Source: JAMWZF01 sp041628615
GTDB lineage: Bacteria > Pseudomonadota > Alphaproteobacteria > Rhodobacterales > Rhodobacteraceae
Length of the DNA stretch: 43,071 nucleotides
Direction: 5' to 3'
Assembly: GCA_041628615.1 (NCBI GenBank)
Contig: JBFKOW010000006.1
Span: 1-43,071 of the forward strand
Translations under genes and position numbers: made by a program
Shown: piece after piece, positions 31,959 to 40,356 of the stretch
Position numbering within the stretch: position 1 is the stretch's first letter
Layout: each line of letters starts with the position of its first letter
The notes under the pieces: model-generated
Databases searched by the model: none
What the model was told of the DNA's origin: nothing
What the model saw: only the letters and a program-made list of their open reading frames with translations

Positions 31959-32633
31959 ATGGACATCAACCCGACCGGGACCAGCGCCGCTGCCCCGCGC
32001 AGCACCGGCAGCGGCGCGGGCAGCGCCAGCGCGCTGAGTTCGGATTTCGACACCTTTCTCAAGATGCTCACGGTCCAGATGCAGAATCAGGATCCGCTGA
32101 ACCCGATCGACTCCACCGACTATGCCGTGCAACTGGCCACGTTCTCCGGGGTCGAACAGCAGGTCCGGACCAACGATCTCCTGGCCGATCTGGCGGCGCG
32201 GATGGCGACGGGCGGCATGGCGGAAATGGCCGGCTGGGTCGGGATGGAAGCCCGCGCCGCGGTGCCCGCCCGGTTCGATTCCGCCAACGTCATCACGCTC
32301 GCGCCCCGGCCGCTGGCCATCGCGGACCGGGCCGAGCTGGTGGTCAAGGACAACTGGGGCACAGAGGTGGATCGGCGCGAGATTCCGGTCAGCGACGACC
32401 TTTATGACTGGAACGGGCTGTCGTCGCGCGGGACACCGCTGCCGGCCGGCAACTACAGGTTCGAACTGGTGAGCTATTCCCAGGGCGACGCGATCACCAA
32501 GGCTCCGGTCGAGGTCTATGCGCGCGTCCGCGAAATCAGGTCGGAGAACGGCCAGACCGTCCTGATCCTTCAGGGCGGAGGCGAGGTTGGCCCGGGCGAC
32601 GTGACGGCGCTGCGGGATCCGGACCTGCGCTGA
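31959..32633 (+). CDS. flgD: Flagellar hook scaffold protein FlgD
   Basis: The 224-residue product caps the growing hook. The N-terminal SDFDTFLKMLTVQMQNQDPLNPIDSTDYAVQLATFSGVEQQVRTNDLL (about 29-76) is the FlgD hallmark (QNQDPLNP). The rest is the beta-rich FlgD domain, including YDWNGLSSRGTPLPAGNYRFEL. The frame is open further upstream inside fliK, but ATG 31959 has a GGGAG site (31946-31950) and fits the family. It is the last gene of the flagellar cluster and converges on ubiB with a 13-base gap. Confidence 0.95.
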   Translation: MDINPTGTSAAAPRSTGSGAGSASALSSDFDTFLKMLTVQMQNQDPLNPIDSTDYAVQLATFSGVEQQVRTNDLLADLAARMATGGMAEMAGWVGMEARAAVPARFDSANVITLAPRPLAIADRAELVVKDNWGTEVDRREIPVSDDLYDWNGLSSRGTPLPAGNYRFELVSYSQGDAITKAPVEVYARVREIRSENGQTVLILQGGGEVGPGDVTALRDPDLR

Positions 32634-32646
32634 ACCGCGGGGCCCG

Positions 32647-34176
32647 CTACATCAGCGTCGTGGCCCAGACCGCCGCCAGGGCGACCAGGGCGCCGCCGCC
32701 CGCCCAGACCGCAGGCCACCACGGCGCCGGCGCCGCGGGCCGGTCGGACGGCTTGCCCTGCCGGACCAGGAAATCCTCCGCGATCTCGGGCAGCTTGGGC
32801 CCGAAGCGGCCCAGGACCTCTATGGTGCGCGACAGGTCCCGGATCAGCGCGCGGGGCCCGATGCTCTGCTTGATGTAGTCCTCGACGATCGGGTGGGCGA
32901 CATCCCAGATGTTGATCCTCGGGTCGAGGCTGCGGGCGACCCCCTCGACCACCACCATGGTCCGTTGCAGCAGGATCAGCTCGGTCCGGGTCTCCATCCC
33001 GAACCGCTCGGTCACCTCGAACAGGTAGGCCAGCACCCGGCCCATGGAGATCCGGCTCGCATCCATCCCGAAGATCGGCTCTCCGACGGCGCGCAGGGCG
33101 CGGGCGAACTCGTCCACGTCGCGGTTCGGGGGCACGTAGCCGGCTTCGAAATGAACCTCGGCGACCCGGCGGTAGTCGCGGCGGATGAAGCCGAACAGGA
33201 TCTGGGCATAGACCCGACGGGTGTATTCGTCGATGTGGCCCATGATCCCGAAGTCGTAGGCGATGATGTCGCCGTTCGGCGCCACCTTCAGGTTCCCCTG
33301 GTGCATGTCGGCGTGGAAATAGCCGTCGCGCAGGGCATGCTGCAGGAAGAGCTGGAGCACCCGCGCGGCCAGCCGGGACCGGTCATGCCCGGCCGCGTCC
33401 AGCGCCGCGAGGTCCCCCGCGCCGATGCCTTCGGCCCAGCCCTGGGTCATCACCCGCCGGGCCGACAGGTGCCACTTGATCTCGGGCAGCCGGAAGCCGT
33501 CGTCGCCCCGGGTGTTCGCCGCGTATTCCGAGGCCGCCGAACTTTCCAGCCGCAGGTCGAGCTCGCCCAGGACCACACCCTCGAAGTGCCGGATCACGTC
33601 GAGCGGGCGCAGCCGCCGGGACGCGGGCGACAGGATCTCGATCATCCGCGCGGCGAAGTAGAAGGCGTCGATGTCGCGCTGGAAGGCCCGTTCGATCCCG
33701 GGCCGCAGCACCTTGACCGCCACCTCCTCGCCGGTCTCGGCAAGCCGGGCGCGGTGCACCTGCGCGATCGACGCGGCCGCCACCGCCTCGGAGAAGCTGG
33801 AGAAGATCGCGTCCACGGGCAGCTTCAGCTCGCGCTCCACTTCCTCCTTGGCGGCGCGCACGGGGAACGGCGGCAGCTTGTCCTGCAGGACCCGCAGCTG
33901 CGCCGCGAGTTCGTCGCCCACCACGTCCGGTCGCGTCGACAGGATCTGCCCGAACTTGATGTAGGCCGGGCCCAGCGCGGTGAGCGCCCGCGTGGCCGGC
34001 GGCATGTTCGGATCGCCGCGCAGCCCGAGCCACCGGAACGGCCACGCCAGCCCCCTGAGCACGACGCGCAGGTAGCCCGGCGCGTCGAAGGCGTCGAGGA
34101 TGACCCGCATCGCGCCGGTCCGTTCGAGCGTGGCGCCCGTGCGGATCAGGCGGAAGATGTTGTGCGGGCCGCGCAT
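32647..34176 (-). CDS. ubiB: Ubiquinone biosynthesis protein UbiB (ABC1/ADCK family atypical kinase)
   Basis: The 509-residue product belongs to the UbiB/COQ8 atypical kinases, which support ubiquinone synthesis at the membrane, probably by ATPase-driven handling of lipid intermediates. The KxGQ motif is in PAYIKFGQILSTRPDVV (about 70-86). AAASIAQVHRA and VAVKVLRPGIE form the Ala-rich loop and Lys strand. HADMHQGNLKVAPNGDIIAYDFGIMGHID is the catalytic and metal-binding segment. A membrane helix lies at the C-terminus (WWPAVWAGGGALVALAAVWATTLM). The start ATG 34176 is 3 bases from the ubiE stop, so the two are one operon. Confidence 0.95.
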   Translation of the reverse strand: MRGPHNIFRLIRTGATLERTGAMRVILDAFDAPGYLRVVLRGLAWPFRWLGLRGDPNMPPATRALTALGPAYIKFGQILSTRPDVVGDELAAQLRVLQDKLPPFPVRAAKEEVERELKLPVDAIFSSFSEAVAAASIAQVHRARLAETGEEVAVKVLRPGIERAFQRDIDAFYFAARMIEILSPASRRLRPLDVIRHFEGVVLGELDLRLESSAASEYAANTRGDDGFRLPEIKWHLSARRVMTQGWAEGIGAGDLAALDAAGHDRSRLAARVLQLFLQHALRDGYFHADMHQGNLKVAPNGDIIAYDFGIMGHIDEYTRRVYAQILFGFIRRDYRRVAEVHFEAGYVPPNRDVDEFARALRAVGEPIFGMDASRISMGRVLAYLFEVTERFGMETRTELILLQRTMVVVEGVARSLDPRINIWDVAHPIVEDYIKQSIGPRALIRDLSRTIEVLGRFGPKLPEIAEDFLVRQGKPSDRPAAPAPWWPAVWAGGGALVALAAVWATTLM

Positions 34177-34179
34177 GGC

Positions 34180-34932
34180 TCAGAGTTTCCAGCCCGAGTG
34201 CAGGCAGGCGACGCCCAGCGTCAGGTTGCGGTAGCCGGCATTGCCGAACCCCGCGTCGCGGATCATCCCGAGGAACGTCTCCTGGTCGGGGAACCGGCGG
34301 ATCGACTCGACCAGGTACTGGTAGCTGTCCCGGTCGCCGGTGACCAACCGGCCCATCCGCGGGATCACGTTGAACGAATAGAGATCGTAGAGCGCCTGCA
34401 TCCCCGGCTGCGGCACCTTGCTGAACTCCAGGACCATGAGCCGGCCGCCGGGGCACAGCACGCGGTAAGCTTCTTTCAGCGCCTTCTCCGGACGGGTGAC
34501 GTTCCTGATCCCGAAGCTGATCGTGTAGACGTCGAAGCTGCCGGACTCGAACGGCAGGTTCATCGCGTCGCCCACCACCCAGTCGAGGCTGTCGGCAAGC
34601 CGCGCGGCCTCGGCCCGGCGCCGCCCTTCCTCGAGCATCGCGCCGGTGAGGTCCAGCACCGTGGCATGGCCCCGCCCGGCCCGGCGCAGGAACCGGAAGG
34701 CGATGTCGCCGGTGCCGCCGGCCACGTCGAGCAGCCGCTGACCGGCGCGCGGCGCCAGCCAGTCCATCATCGCGTCCTTCCAGAGCCGGTGAACGCCGCC
34801 GCTCATCAGGTCGTTCATGATGTCGTAGCGGCTTGCGACGCTCTCGAACACGCCCCGGACCCGCCCGGCCTTGTCCTGCTCGGGCACGGTCTGAAAGCCG
34901 AAATGCGTCGTCTTGCCCGTGTCCTCGTCCAT
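34180..34932 (-). CDS. ubiE: Ubiquinone/menaquinone C-methyltransferase UbiE
   Basis: The 250-residue product is the SAM-dependent C-methyltransferase of ubiquinone biosynthesis. It starts MDEDTGKTTHFGFQTVPEQDKAGRVRGVFESVASRYDIMNDLMSGG (HFGFxxVPE and YDxMNDxMS are family hallmarks). SAM motif I is LLDVAGGTGDIAFRF (about 69-83), and GDAMNLPFESGSFDVYTISFGIRNV follows. It ends in NLTLGVACLHSGWKL, a UbiE C-terminus. ATG 34932 was chosen because it restores the typical N-terminus; the frame is open for hundreds of bases upstream, antisense to mutM. It diverges from mutM across 85 bases. Confidence 0.97.
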   Translation of the reverse strand: MDEDTGKTTHFGFQTVPEQDKAGRVRGVFESVASRYDIMNDLMSGGVHRLWKDAMMDWLAPRAGQRLLDVAGGTGDIAFRFLRRAGRGHATVLDLTGAMLEEGRRRAEAARLADSLDWVVGDAMNLPFESGSFDVYTISFGIRNVTRPEKALKEAYRVLCPGGRLMVLEFSKVPQPGMQALYDLYSFNVIPRMGRLVTGDRDSYQYLVESIRRFPDQETFLGMIRDAGFGNAGYRNLTLGVACLHSGWKL

Positions 34933-35017
34933 CGGTCGTGCTACCTTCCTCGTCCGCCGCAGGGGACGGACAGCCCCGGCGGGATTACACTCCGGCGAGG
35001 AGAGAAGGAAGCGCGCC

Positions 35018-35869
35018 ATGCCCGAATTGCCAGAGGTCGAGACAGTCCGTCGCGGGCTGGCCCCGGCAATGGAGGGCGCGGTGATCCTGCGCGCGAAGGT
35101 CAATCGGCCCGACCTGCGCTGGCCGTTCCCCGCCGGGATGGCCGATCGGCTGACCGGACGGCGGGTGGTGCGCCTCGGCCGGCGGTCGAAATACATCCTC
35201 GCCGATCTCGACAGCGGGGAAACCCTGCTGATCCATCTCGGCATGTCGGGGCGGATGCTCGTCTCCGGCATGCAACTCGGCGTGTTCCACCACGAACACC
35301 CCGCCCCGGCGCGGCACGACCATGTCGTGCTCGACATGGCGGGCGGTGCCCGGGTGACCTTCAACGACGCCCGCCGCTTCGGCGCGATGGACCTCTGGCC
35401 GACCGCCGATATCGACAGCCACTGGCTGCTGGCCGATCTGGGGCCCGAACCGCTGGGCAACGATTTCCACGCCGATCACCTCGCCGGCCGGTTCCGCGGA
35501 CGCCGGACGCCAGTGAAGGCCGCGCTGCTCGACCAGCACGTGGTCGCGGGGCTGGGCAACATCTATGTCTGCGAGGCGTTGCACCGGTCCGGCATTCACC
35601 CGGCGCGCCATGCCGGCAGAGTGTCGCGCGGCCGGATCGAGATCCTTGTCCCGATCATCCGCACCGTGCTGACCGAAGCCATCGCCGCCGGCGGATCGTC
35701 GTTGCGGGATCACCGGCAGGCCAACGGGGAACTCGGGTATTTCCAGCACGGATTCGCCGCCTACGGCCGCGAGGGCGCACCCTGCACCAACGACGGCTGC
35801 GGCGGGTCGATCCGGCGGATCGTCCAGTCCGGCCGATCGACCTTCTACTGCACCCGCTGCCAAAGATAG
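35018..35869 (+). CDS. mutM: Formamidopyrimidine-DNA glycosylase MutM (Fpg)
   Basis: The 283-residue product removes 8-oxoguanine and formamidopyrimidines from DNA and cuts the backbone. MPELPEVETVRRGL gives the catalytic Pro2 and Glu3. RRSKYILADL contains the conserved Lys of the active site. NDARRFGAMDL and QHVVAGLGNIYVCEAL are Fpg motifs. The C-terminal zinc finger is complete: two Cys in CTNDGC (C-x4-C), 16 residues, then CTRC (C-x2-C). GGAG/AAGGAA precedes the ATG at 35018. It starts the plus-strand run that leads to the replication genes. Confidence 0.97.
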   Translation: MPELPEVETVRRGLAPAMEGAVILRAKVNRPDLRWPFPAGMADRLTGRRVVRLGRRSKYILADLDSGETLLIHLGMSGRMLVSGMQLGVFHHEHPAPARHDHVVLDMAGGARVTFNDARRFGAMDLWPTADIDSHWLLADLGPEPLGNDFHADHLAGRFRGRRTPVKAALLDQHVVAGLGNIYVCEALHRSGIHPARHAGRVSRGRIEILVPIIRTVLTEAIAAGGSSLRDHRQANGELGYFQHGFAAYGREGAPCTNDGCGGSIRRIVQSGRSTFYCTRCQR

Positions 35870-35936
35870 GTTGCAAGACCGGCCACCTTTGCTAAGCGTG
35901 GGGTCTCAGCCGGTGGCAACAAGGGACACGCACCGA

Positions 35937-36713
35937 ATGGCCTTCGAGACGATCACCGTCGACACGTCCAGCGACGTCTGCCTGATCACCCTGAACCGGC
36001 CGGAGGCGCTCAACGCGATCAATTCCCAGCTGCTGACCGAACTTGTCCAGGCGCTCGAGGAAGCGGACGCCAGCGACAAGGTCCGCTGCATCGTGCTCAC
36101 CGGCTCCGAGAAGGCCTTCGCCGCCGGCGCCGACATCACGGAGATGGCCGACAAGGGCTTCGTCGAGATCTACCTGGAGCAGATGTTCGCCCGCGAGGGC
36201 GACCGCATCGCCAATGTCCGCAAGCCGATGATCGCCGCGGTTTCGGGCTACGCCCTCGGCGGCGGCTGCGAACTGGCGATGATGTGCGATTTCATCATCG
36301 CCGCCGATACCGCCAAGTTCGGCCAACCCGAGATCAACCTCGGGGTCATGGCCGGGATGGGGGGGACCCAGCGGCTCACCCGGCTGGTCGGCAAGTCCAA
36401 GTCGATGGACATGCACCTGACCGGCCGCTTCATGGATGCCGAGGAGGCCGAGCGCGCGGGGCTGGTGAGCCGGGTCGTGCCGCCCAAGAAGCTGAAGGAA
36501 GAGGCGCTGTCGGCGGCCCAGAAGATCGCCACCAAGTCGCAACTGGCGGTGACGGCGGTGAAGCAGGCGGTGAACCGCGCCGAGGAGATCCCGCTGTCCG
36601 AGGGCCTGCGCTACGAACGCGCGCTGTTCTATTCGCTGTTCGCCAGCGACGACCAGACCGAGGGGATGGCCGCCTTCAAGGAGAAGCGCGAACCGCAGTT
36701 CCGCGACCGCTGA
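35937..36713 (+). CDS. Enoyl-CoA hydratase
   Basis: The 258-residue product is a crotonase-fold enzyme that hydrates trans-2-enoyl-CoA in fatty acid oxidation. MAFETITVDTSSDVCLITLNRPEALNAIN opens it. The CoA-binding and oxyanion segments are FAAGADITEM and GYALGGGCELAMMCDFIIAAD. The two catalytic glutamates are expected in GGGCELAMMCD and in FGQPEINLGVMAGMGGTQRL; both segments are present, as is the C-terminal DQTEGMAAFKEKREPQFRDR. The length is typical for a short-chain enoyl-CoA hydratase. ATG 35937 lies 67 bases after mutM. A close fit to the mitochondrial-type ECHS1/FadB1x group is likely. Confidence 0.94.
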   Translation: MAFETITVDTSSDVCLITLNRPEALNAINSQLLTELVQALEEADASDKVRCIVLTGSEKAFAAGADITEMADKGFVEIYLEQMFAREGDRIANVRKPMIAAVSGYALGGGCELAMMCDFIIAADTAKFGQPEINLGVMAGMGGTQRLTRLVGKSKSMDMHLTGRFMDAEEAERAGLVSRVVPPKKLKEEALSAAQKIATKSQLAVTAVKQAVNRAEEIPLSEGLRYERALFYSLFASDDQTEGMAAFKEKREPQFRDR

Positions 36714-36823
36714 CGCGACGGGGCTTCCCATCCGCGGCGGAATCGTCTATGCGCCGCTCCGGAACATGCGCGTGATGCCCGCTCAGGCACGAGGTCGCCG
36801 GCCCCGAAAGGCCGGGACGGGTG

Positions 36824-36848
36824 TCGTTCGCGCGACTGAAACGAACGA
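36824..36848 (+). promoter_or_regulatory. Hairpin in the rpsT leader
   Basis: TCGTTCG-N11-CGAACGA forms a 7-bp stem ending 23 bases before the rpsT ATG. S20 limits its own translation in E. coli; whether this hairpin does so here is a guess. Confidence 0.3.
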
Positions 36849-36871
36849 GACCCGAGAGAGACCGCAAGACC

Positions 36872-37135
36872 ATGGCCAACACTCCCCAGTCGAAGAAACG
36901 CGCCCGCCAGAACGAGCGCCGCAACGCCGTCAACAAGGCGCGCCGCTCGCGCATCCGCACCTACCTCCGCAAGGTCGAGGAAGCGATTGCCTCCGGTGAC
37001 AAGGATGCCGCCGGTGCGGCGCTGCGTCTGGCCCAGCCGGAACTGATGCGCGGCGTGACCAAGGGCGTGTTCCACAAGAACACCGCGTCCCGGAAGATGT
37101 CGCGCCTGAGCGCGCGGGTGAAAGCGCTCGGCTGA
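36872..37135 (+). CDS. rpsT: 30S ribosomal protein S20
   Basis: The 87-residue product starts MANTPQSKKRARQNERRNAVNKARRSRIRTYLRKVEEAI and ends GVFHKNTASRKMSRLSARVKALG, a complete S20, which binds 16S rRNA early in 30S assembly. It is strongly basic. ATG 36872 is favoured over an upstream in-frame codon because MANTPQSKKR is the conserved start. It lies between the enoyl-CoA hydratase gene and dnaA, the usual place in Rhodobacteraceae. Two hairpins follow it. Confidence 0.98.
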   Translation: MANTPQSKKRARQNERRNAVNKARRSRIRTYLRKVEEAIASGDKDAAGAALRLAQPELMRGVTKGVFHKNTASRKMSRLSARVKALG

Positions 37136-37143
37136 CGCCCGGA

Positions 37144-37166
37144 CGCGCCCCCGATTCCGGGGCGCG
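37144..37166 (+). terminator. Hairpin after rpsT
   Basis: CGCGCCCC-N7-GGGGCGCG is a perfect 8-bp stem that begins 8 bases after the rpsT stop. No T run follows, so its strength as an intrinsic terminator is uncertain. Confidence 0.5.
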
Positions 37167-37196
37167 GCGGCCACACATATCGGCAATCCAGGATCG

Positions 37197-37226
37197 GCGG
37201 CGCCTCCCCCTGCGGGCGGGCGCCGC
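37197..37226 (+). terminator. Second hairpin after rpsT
   Basis: GCGGCGCC-N14-GGCGCCGC forms an 8-bp stem with possible inner pairing and is followed by TTGGCATTT. It probably completes termination of rpsT transcription. Confidence 0.5.
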
Positions 37227-37647
37227 TTGGCATTTCAATAACGGGACACCTGTTTTTATTGGGTTTCAAGGCCGTCGGAGATTCGTTTTCGATCTGGTGG
37301 TGTCAAGCAAACAGTTTCGTTGAAGCCGCCTGCCATCGCGCGCTAACGTCCTCAGGCGATTCACTTCGGTCCCTGGGGGGACAAGCGAAACCGGAACCGG
37401 ATTTGTCGGCGCGGCCCTGGCTGCGAACCGGCGTGGGACAGGGTCGGGTTTCTCACTGGGGTGTTCTTTCGGGGGTGTACCTGGGTGCCGCGAATGCGGG
37501 CCGGGAAGCCGTGTTTCCGTAAGTCATCCCGGGCTTCTCCCGCCCGGTGCGTGCCCTGCGCGACGCTGCCGCGTCGGGGCTGCCGGTGTGTGTCGACGCG
37601 TTACCGGCGGGCAGACAGGCCGGGCAGGCACGATAAAGGGGGACACG

Positions 37648-39015
37648 ATGACCAACGAGACGTGGGGCGAGGTACGCGAGGAATTGCGGACCTTCGTGGG
37701 GGCCAACAATTACAAGAGCTGGATCGAGCCCCTGCAACTCACCGACGTCGCCCAGGGCGTCGCGACGTTCGAGGTTCCCACGCCCTTCTTCGGCAATTTC
37801 GTGTCCCAGAACTTCGGCGACCAGATCATCTATCAACTCACCAAGTGGGGCGCCGATGTCGAGCGCCTGCGCTTCGTTGCCGCGAATACCGCGGCGGCCC
37901 CCCGCGCGAGACCGGCCGCCGCTGCCGCCCCCTCCCGGGACCCCCAGACATCCGACACGGACGGCAACTCCATCATGGAAGGCGGTCAGCTCGACTCCCG
38001 CTTCACCTTCGACACCTTCATCGTCGGCAAGCCGAACGAGCTCGCCCATGCCGCCGCCCGGAAGGTGGCAGAGGGAGGCTCGGTCACGTTCAACCCGCTG
38101 TTCATGTATGGCGGCGTCGGTCTCGGCAAGACGCACCTGATGCACGCCATCGCCAACGAGCTGCGCACCCGGAACCCTGAACTCAATGTCATCTACCTGT
38201 CCGCCGAGCAGTTCATGTACCGTTTCATCACCGCGCTGCGCGAGCGGAAGATGATCGACTTCAAGCAGCTGTTCCGGTCGGTCGACGTGCTGATGGTCGA
38301 CGACGTGCAGTTCATCGCCGGCAAGGACAGCACGCAGGAAGAGTTCTTCCACACGTTCAACGCGCTGGTTGATGGCGGCCGCCAGATCGTCATCTCGGCC
38401 GACCGCGCGCCGGGCGAGATCAAGGACCTCGAGGAGCGGATCAAGTCCCGCCTGCAATGCGGCCTCGTCGTCGACCTGCATCCGACGGACTACGAACTGC
38501 GCCTCGGCATCCTGCAGGCCAAGGTCGAGCAGTTCTCGGCCACCTATCCCGGCGTCACTGTCCATGACGGCGTTCTCGAATTCCTCGCGCACCGGATCTC
38601 GACCAACGTTCGGGTCCTCGAAGGCGCCCTGACCCGGCTCTTCGCCTTCGCCTCGCTGGTCGGGCGCGAGATCACCCTCGACCTGACGCAGGATTGCCTT
38701 GCCGACATCCTGCGCGCCTCCGACCGCAAGATCACCGTGGAAGAGATCCAGCGCCGCGTCAGCGAGCACTACAACATCCGGATCTCCGACCTCATCGGTC
38801 CCAAGCGGACCCGCACGCTGGCCCGGCCCCGGCAGGTGGCGATGTGGCTGTCCAAGCATCTGACCAACCGGTCCCTGCCCGAGATCGGACGGCGGTTCGG
38901 AAAGCGGGACCACACCACGGTGATGCACGGCGTCCGCAAGATCGACGAACTGCGGGCGACCGACAGCCAGATCGCCGACGATCTCGAGATGCTGCGCCGC
39001 ACGCTGGAAGAGTAG
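37648..39015 (+). CDS. dnaA: Chromosomal replication initiator DnaA
   Basis: The 455-residue product binds oriC and opens the duplex. Domain I is about 1-80 (WGEVREELRTFVGANNYKSWIEPLQL), and domain II is a short Ala/Pro linker (about 85-110). The AAA+ domain begins at SRFTFDTFIVGKPNELAHAAA. Walker A is GGVGLGKT at 155-162 with Lys161, and Walker B is VLMVDDVQFIAGK. The C-terminal DNA-binding domain contains GRRFGKRDHTTVMHGVRKID, the DnaA signature. AAAGGGGGA precedes the ATG; an earlier in-frame codon at 37588 lacks family sequence. dnaN follows after 89 bases. No DnaA boxes are seen in its upstream region. Confidence 0.98.
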   Translation: MTNETWGEVREELRTFVGANNYKSWIEPLQLTDVAQGVATFEVPTPFFGNFVSQNFGDQIIYQLTKWGADVERLRFVAANTAAAPRARPAAAAAPSRDPQTSDTDGNSIMEGGQLDSRFTFDTFIVGKPNELAHAAARKVAEGGSVTFNPLFMYGGVGLGKTHLMHAIANELRTRNPELNVIYLSAEQFMYRFITALRERKMIDFKQLFRSVDVLMVDDVQFIAGKDSTQEEFFHTFNALVDGGRQIVISADRAPGEIKDLEERIKSRLQCGLVVDLHPTDYELRLGILQAKVEQFSATYPGVTVHDGVLEFLAHRISTNVRVLEGALTRLFAFASLVGREITLDLTQDCLADILRASDRKITVEEIQRRVSEHYNIRISDLIGPKRTRTLARPRQVAMWLSKHLTNRSLPEIGRRFGKRDHTTVMHGVRKIDELRATDSQIADDLEMLRRTLEE

Positions 39016-39044
39016 GCCCCGCAGAAAACCCTTGAGCCGGGGTG

Positions 39045-39062
39045 GGAAACCGGTAGGTTTCC
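39045..39062 (+). other. Hairpin in the dnaA-dnaN gap
   Basis: GGAAACC-GGTA-GGTTTCC is a perfect 7-bp stem, 29 bases after the dnaA stop and 42 bases before dnaN. It could be a weak terminator or attenuator, or an operator. Confidence 0.35.
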
Positions 39063-39104
39063 GGTCCGCCCCCGGCACAAGGGGGATCAGGACGGAGCGA
39101 GGAC

Positions 39105-40223
39105 ATGAAGGTCAGCATCGAACGCGGCGTGTTGCTCAAGGCCGTGGCCCAGGCGCAATCCGTGGTCGAACGCCGCAATACCATCCCGATCCTCGCCAAC
39201 GTCCTCATCGAAGCGGAGGGGGACCAGATCGAGTTCCGCGCCACCGATCTCGACATCGAGGTGGTGGACAAGGCCCCCGCCAAGGTGGAACGCGCCGGGG
39301 CCACCACCGTGAACGCGGTGACCCTGAACGAGATCGTCCGCAAGCTGCCCGACGGCGCCCTCGTCTCGCTCACCGAGGACGGCCAGAGCGGCCGCCTGAC
39401 GATCGAGGCCGGCCGGTCTAACTTCTCGCTCGCCACGCTGCCGCGGCAGGACTTCCCGGTGATGGCGACATCGGAATACGCGTCGAACTTCACCTGCAAG
39501 GCACCCCATCTGCGGCGCCTGTTCGAGAAGTCGCGCTTCGCGATCTCGACCGAGGAAACCCGCTACTACCTGAACGGCGTCTACATGCATGTCGCCGACG
39601 GCGAGGACGGCAAGGTGCTGCGTTGCGTCGCCACGGACGGCCATCGCCTGGCCCGGATCGACGCCGACCTGCCCGCCGGGGCCGAGGCCATGCCGGGCGT
39701 GATCGTGCCGCGCAAGACCGTGGGCGAGCTGATGAAGCTGCTCGGCGACGACGATCTCGACATCGCGGTCTCGGTGTCCGAGACCAAGGTGCGCTTCGCC
39801 ACCCCGGACATCACCCTGACCTCCAAGGTCATCGACGGCACCTTCCCCGACTACACCCGGGTCATCCCGCTCGGCAATTCGCGCCGGCTCGAAGTCGACG
39901 CGGCGGAGTTCGCCCGCGCCGTGGACCGGGTCGCGACCGTCAGTTCGGAGCGGTCCCGCGCGGTCAAGATGCAGCTGGACGAGGACCGGCTTGTCCTGTC
40001 GGTTAACGCCCCCGACAGCGGCGCCGCCGAGGAGGAGCTGGCCGTGGCCTATGGTGACGAGAAGCTGGAAATCGGCTTCAACGCCAAGTACCTGCTGGAG
40101 ATCGCCAGCCAGGTCGACCGCGAGAACGCGATCTTCCTGTTCAACTCGTCCGGGGACCCGACGCTGATGCGCGAGGGCAGCGACACGAGCGCCGTCTACG
40201 TCGTCATGCCGATGCGGGTGTGA
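39105..40223 (+). CDS. dnaN: DNA polymerase III beta sliding clamp
   Basis: The 372-residue product is the ring-shaped processivity clamp. It has the three clamp domains in order: MKVSIERGVLLKAVAQAQSVVERRNTIPILANVLIEAEGDQIEFRATDLDIE, then FEKSRFAISTEETRYYLNGVYMHV with LRCVATDGHRLARID, and FPDYTRVIPLGNSRRLEVD leading into the third domain. It ends AVYVVMPMRV, the conserved clamp C-terminus that shapes the partner-binding pocket. GGAG lies upstream of the ATG. The dnaA-dnaN-recF order is the ancestral one. Confidence 0.98.
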   Translation: MKVSIERGVLLKAVAQAQSVVERRNTIPILANVLIEAEGDQIEFRATDLDIEVVDKAPAKVERAGATTVNAVTLNEIVRKLPDGALVSLTEDGQSGRLTIEAGRSNFSLATLPRQDFPVMATSEYASNFTCKAPHLRRLFEKSRFAISTEETRYYLNGVYMHVADGEDGKVLRCVATDGHRLARIDADLPAGAEAMPGVIVPRKTVGELMKLLGDDDLDIAVSVSETKVRFATPDITLTSKVIDGTFPDYTRVIPLGNSRRLEVDAAEFARAVDRVATVSSERSRAVKMQLDEDRLVLSVNAPDSGAAEEELAVAYGDEKLEIGFNAKYLLEIASQVDRENAIFLFNSSGDPTLMREGSDTSAVYVVMPMRV

Positions 40224-40227
40224 GGGC

Positions 40228-40317
40228 CGCCCGGAAAAGCGTCCGGTGGACGCTTTTCAGGTCTGATCGGGCGAAGCCCCCAACCGCCCGGAAAGGCCTC
40301 CGCTGGACGGGTTTCGG
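40228..40317. repeat. Tandem pair of related palindromes between dnaN and recF
   Basis: Copy one contains GAAAAGCGTCC-GGT-GGACGCTTTTC (40234-40258), a perfect 11-bp stem with a 3-base loop. Copy two, 57 bases later (40291-40315), has the same layout with imperfect arms (GAAAGGCCTCC, GGACGGGTTTC). Both are preceded by CGCCCG. They look like diverged copies of one element. I recall the first sequence as a frequent small palindrome in Rhodobacteraceae genomes, but could not check this. The first could also terminate dnaN transcription. Confidence 0.65.
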
Positions 40318-40356
40318 GCCCGAACGGGCCGAGCACGGGGACGCGCCGGGCCCGAG

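Larger units (their letters stand above)
37136..37647. other. rpsT-dnaA intergenic region
   Basis: These 512 bases contain two GC-rich hairpins behind rpsT, then a stretch with short GGGGTGT direct repeats at 37458-37464 and 37472-37478, and the dnaA leader. I looked for DnaA boxes (TTATNCACA, either strand) and found none, and no marked AT-rich tract, so I do not call an origin here. Three GATTC sites (37153, 37280, 37358) could be CcrM methylation sites. No convincing ORF. Confidence 0.5.

Noticed and set aside
32893..35895. Plus-strand open frame of about 1000 codons antisense to ubiB and ubiE
   Set aside because: Shadow of GC-rich coding sequence: the minus strand encodes clear UbiB and UbiE, and the antisense product has no recognisable domain.
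37153..37362. Three GATTC (GANTC) sites upstream of dnaA as a CcrM methylation cluster
   Set aside because: Three sites in about 500 bases is close to what chance allows, and they show no regular spacing.
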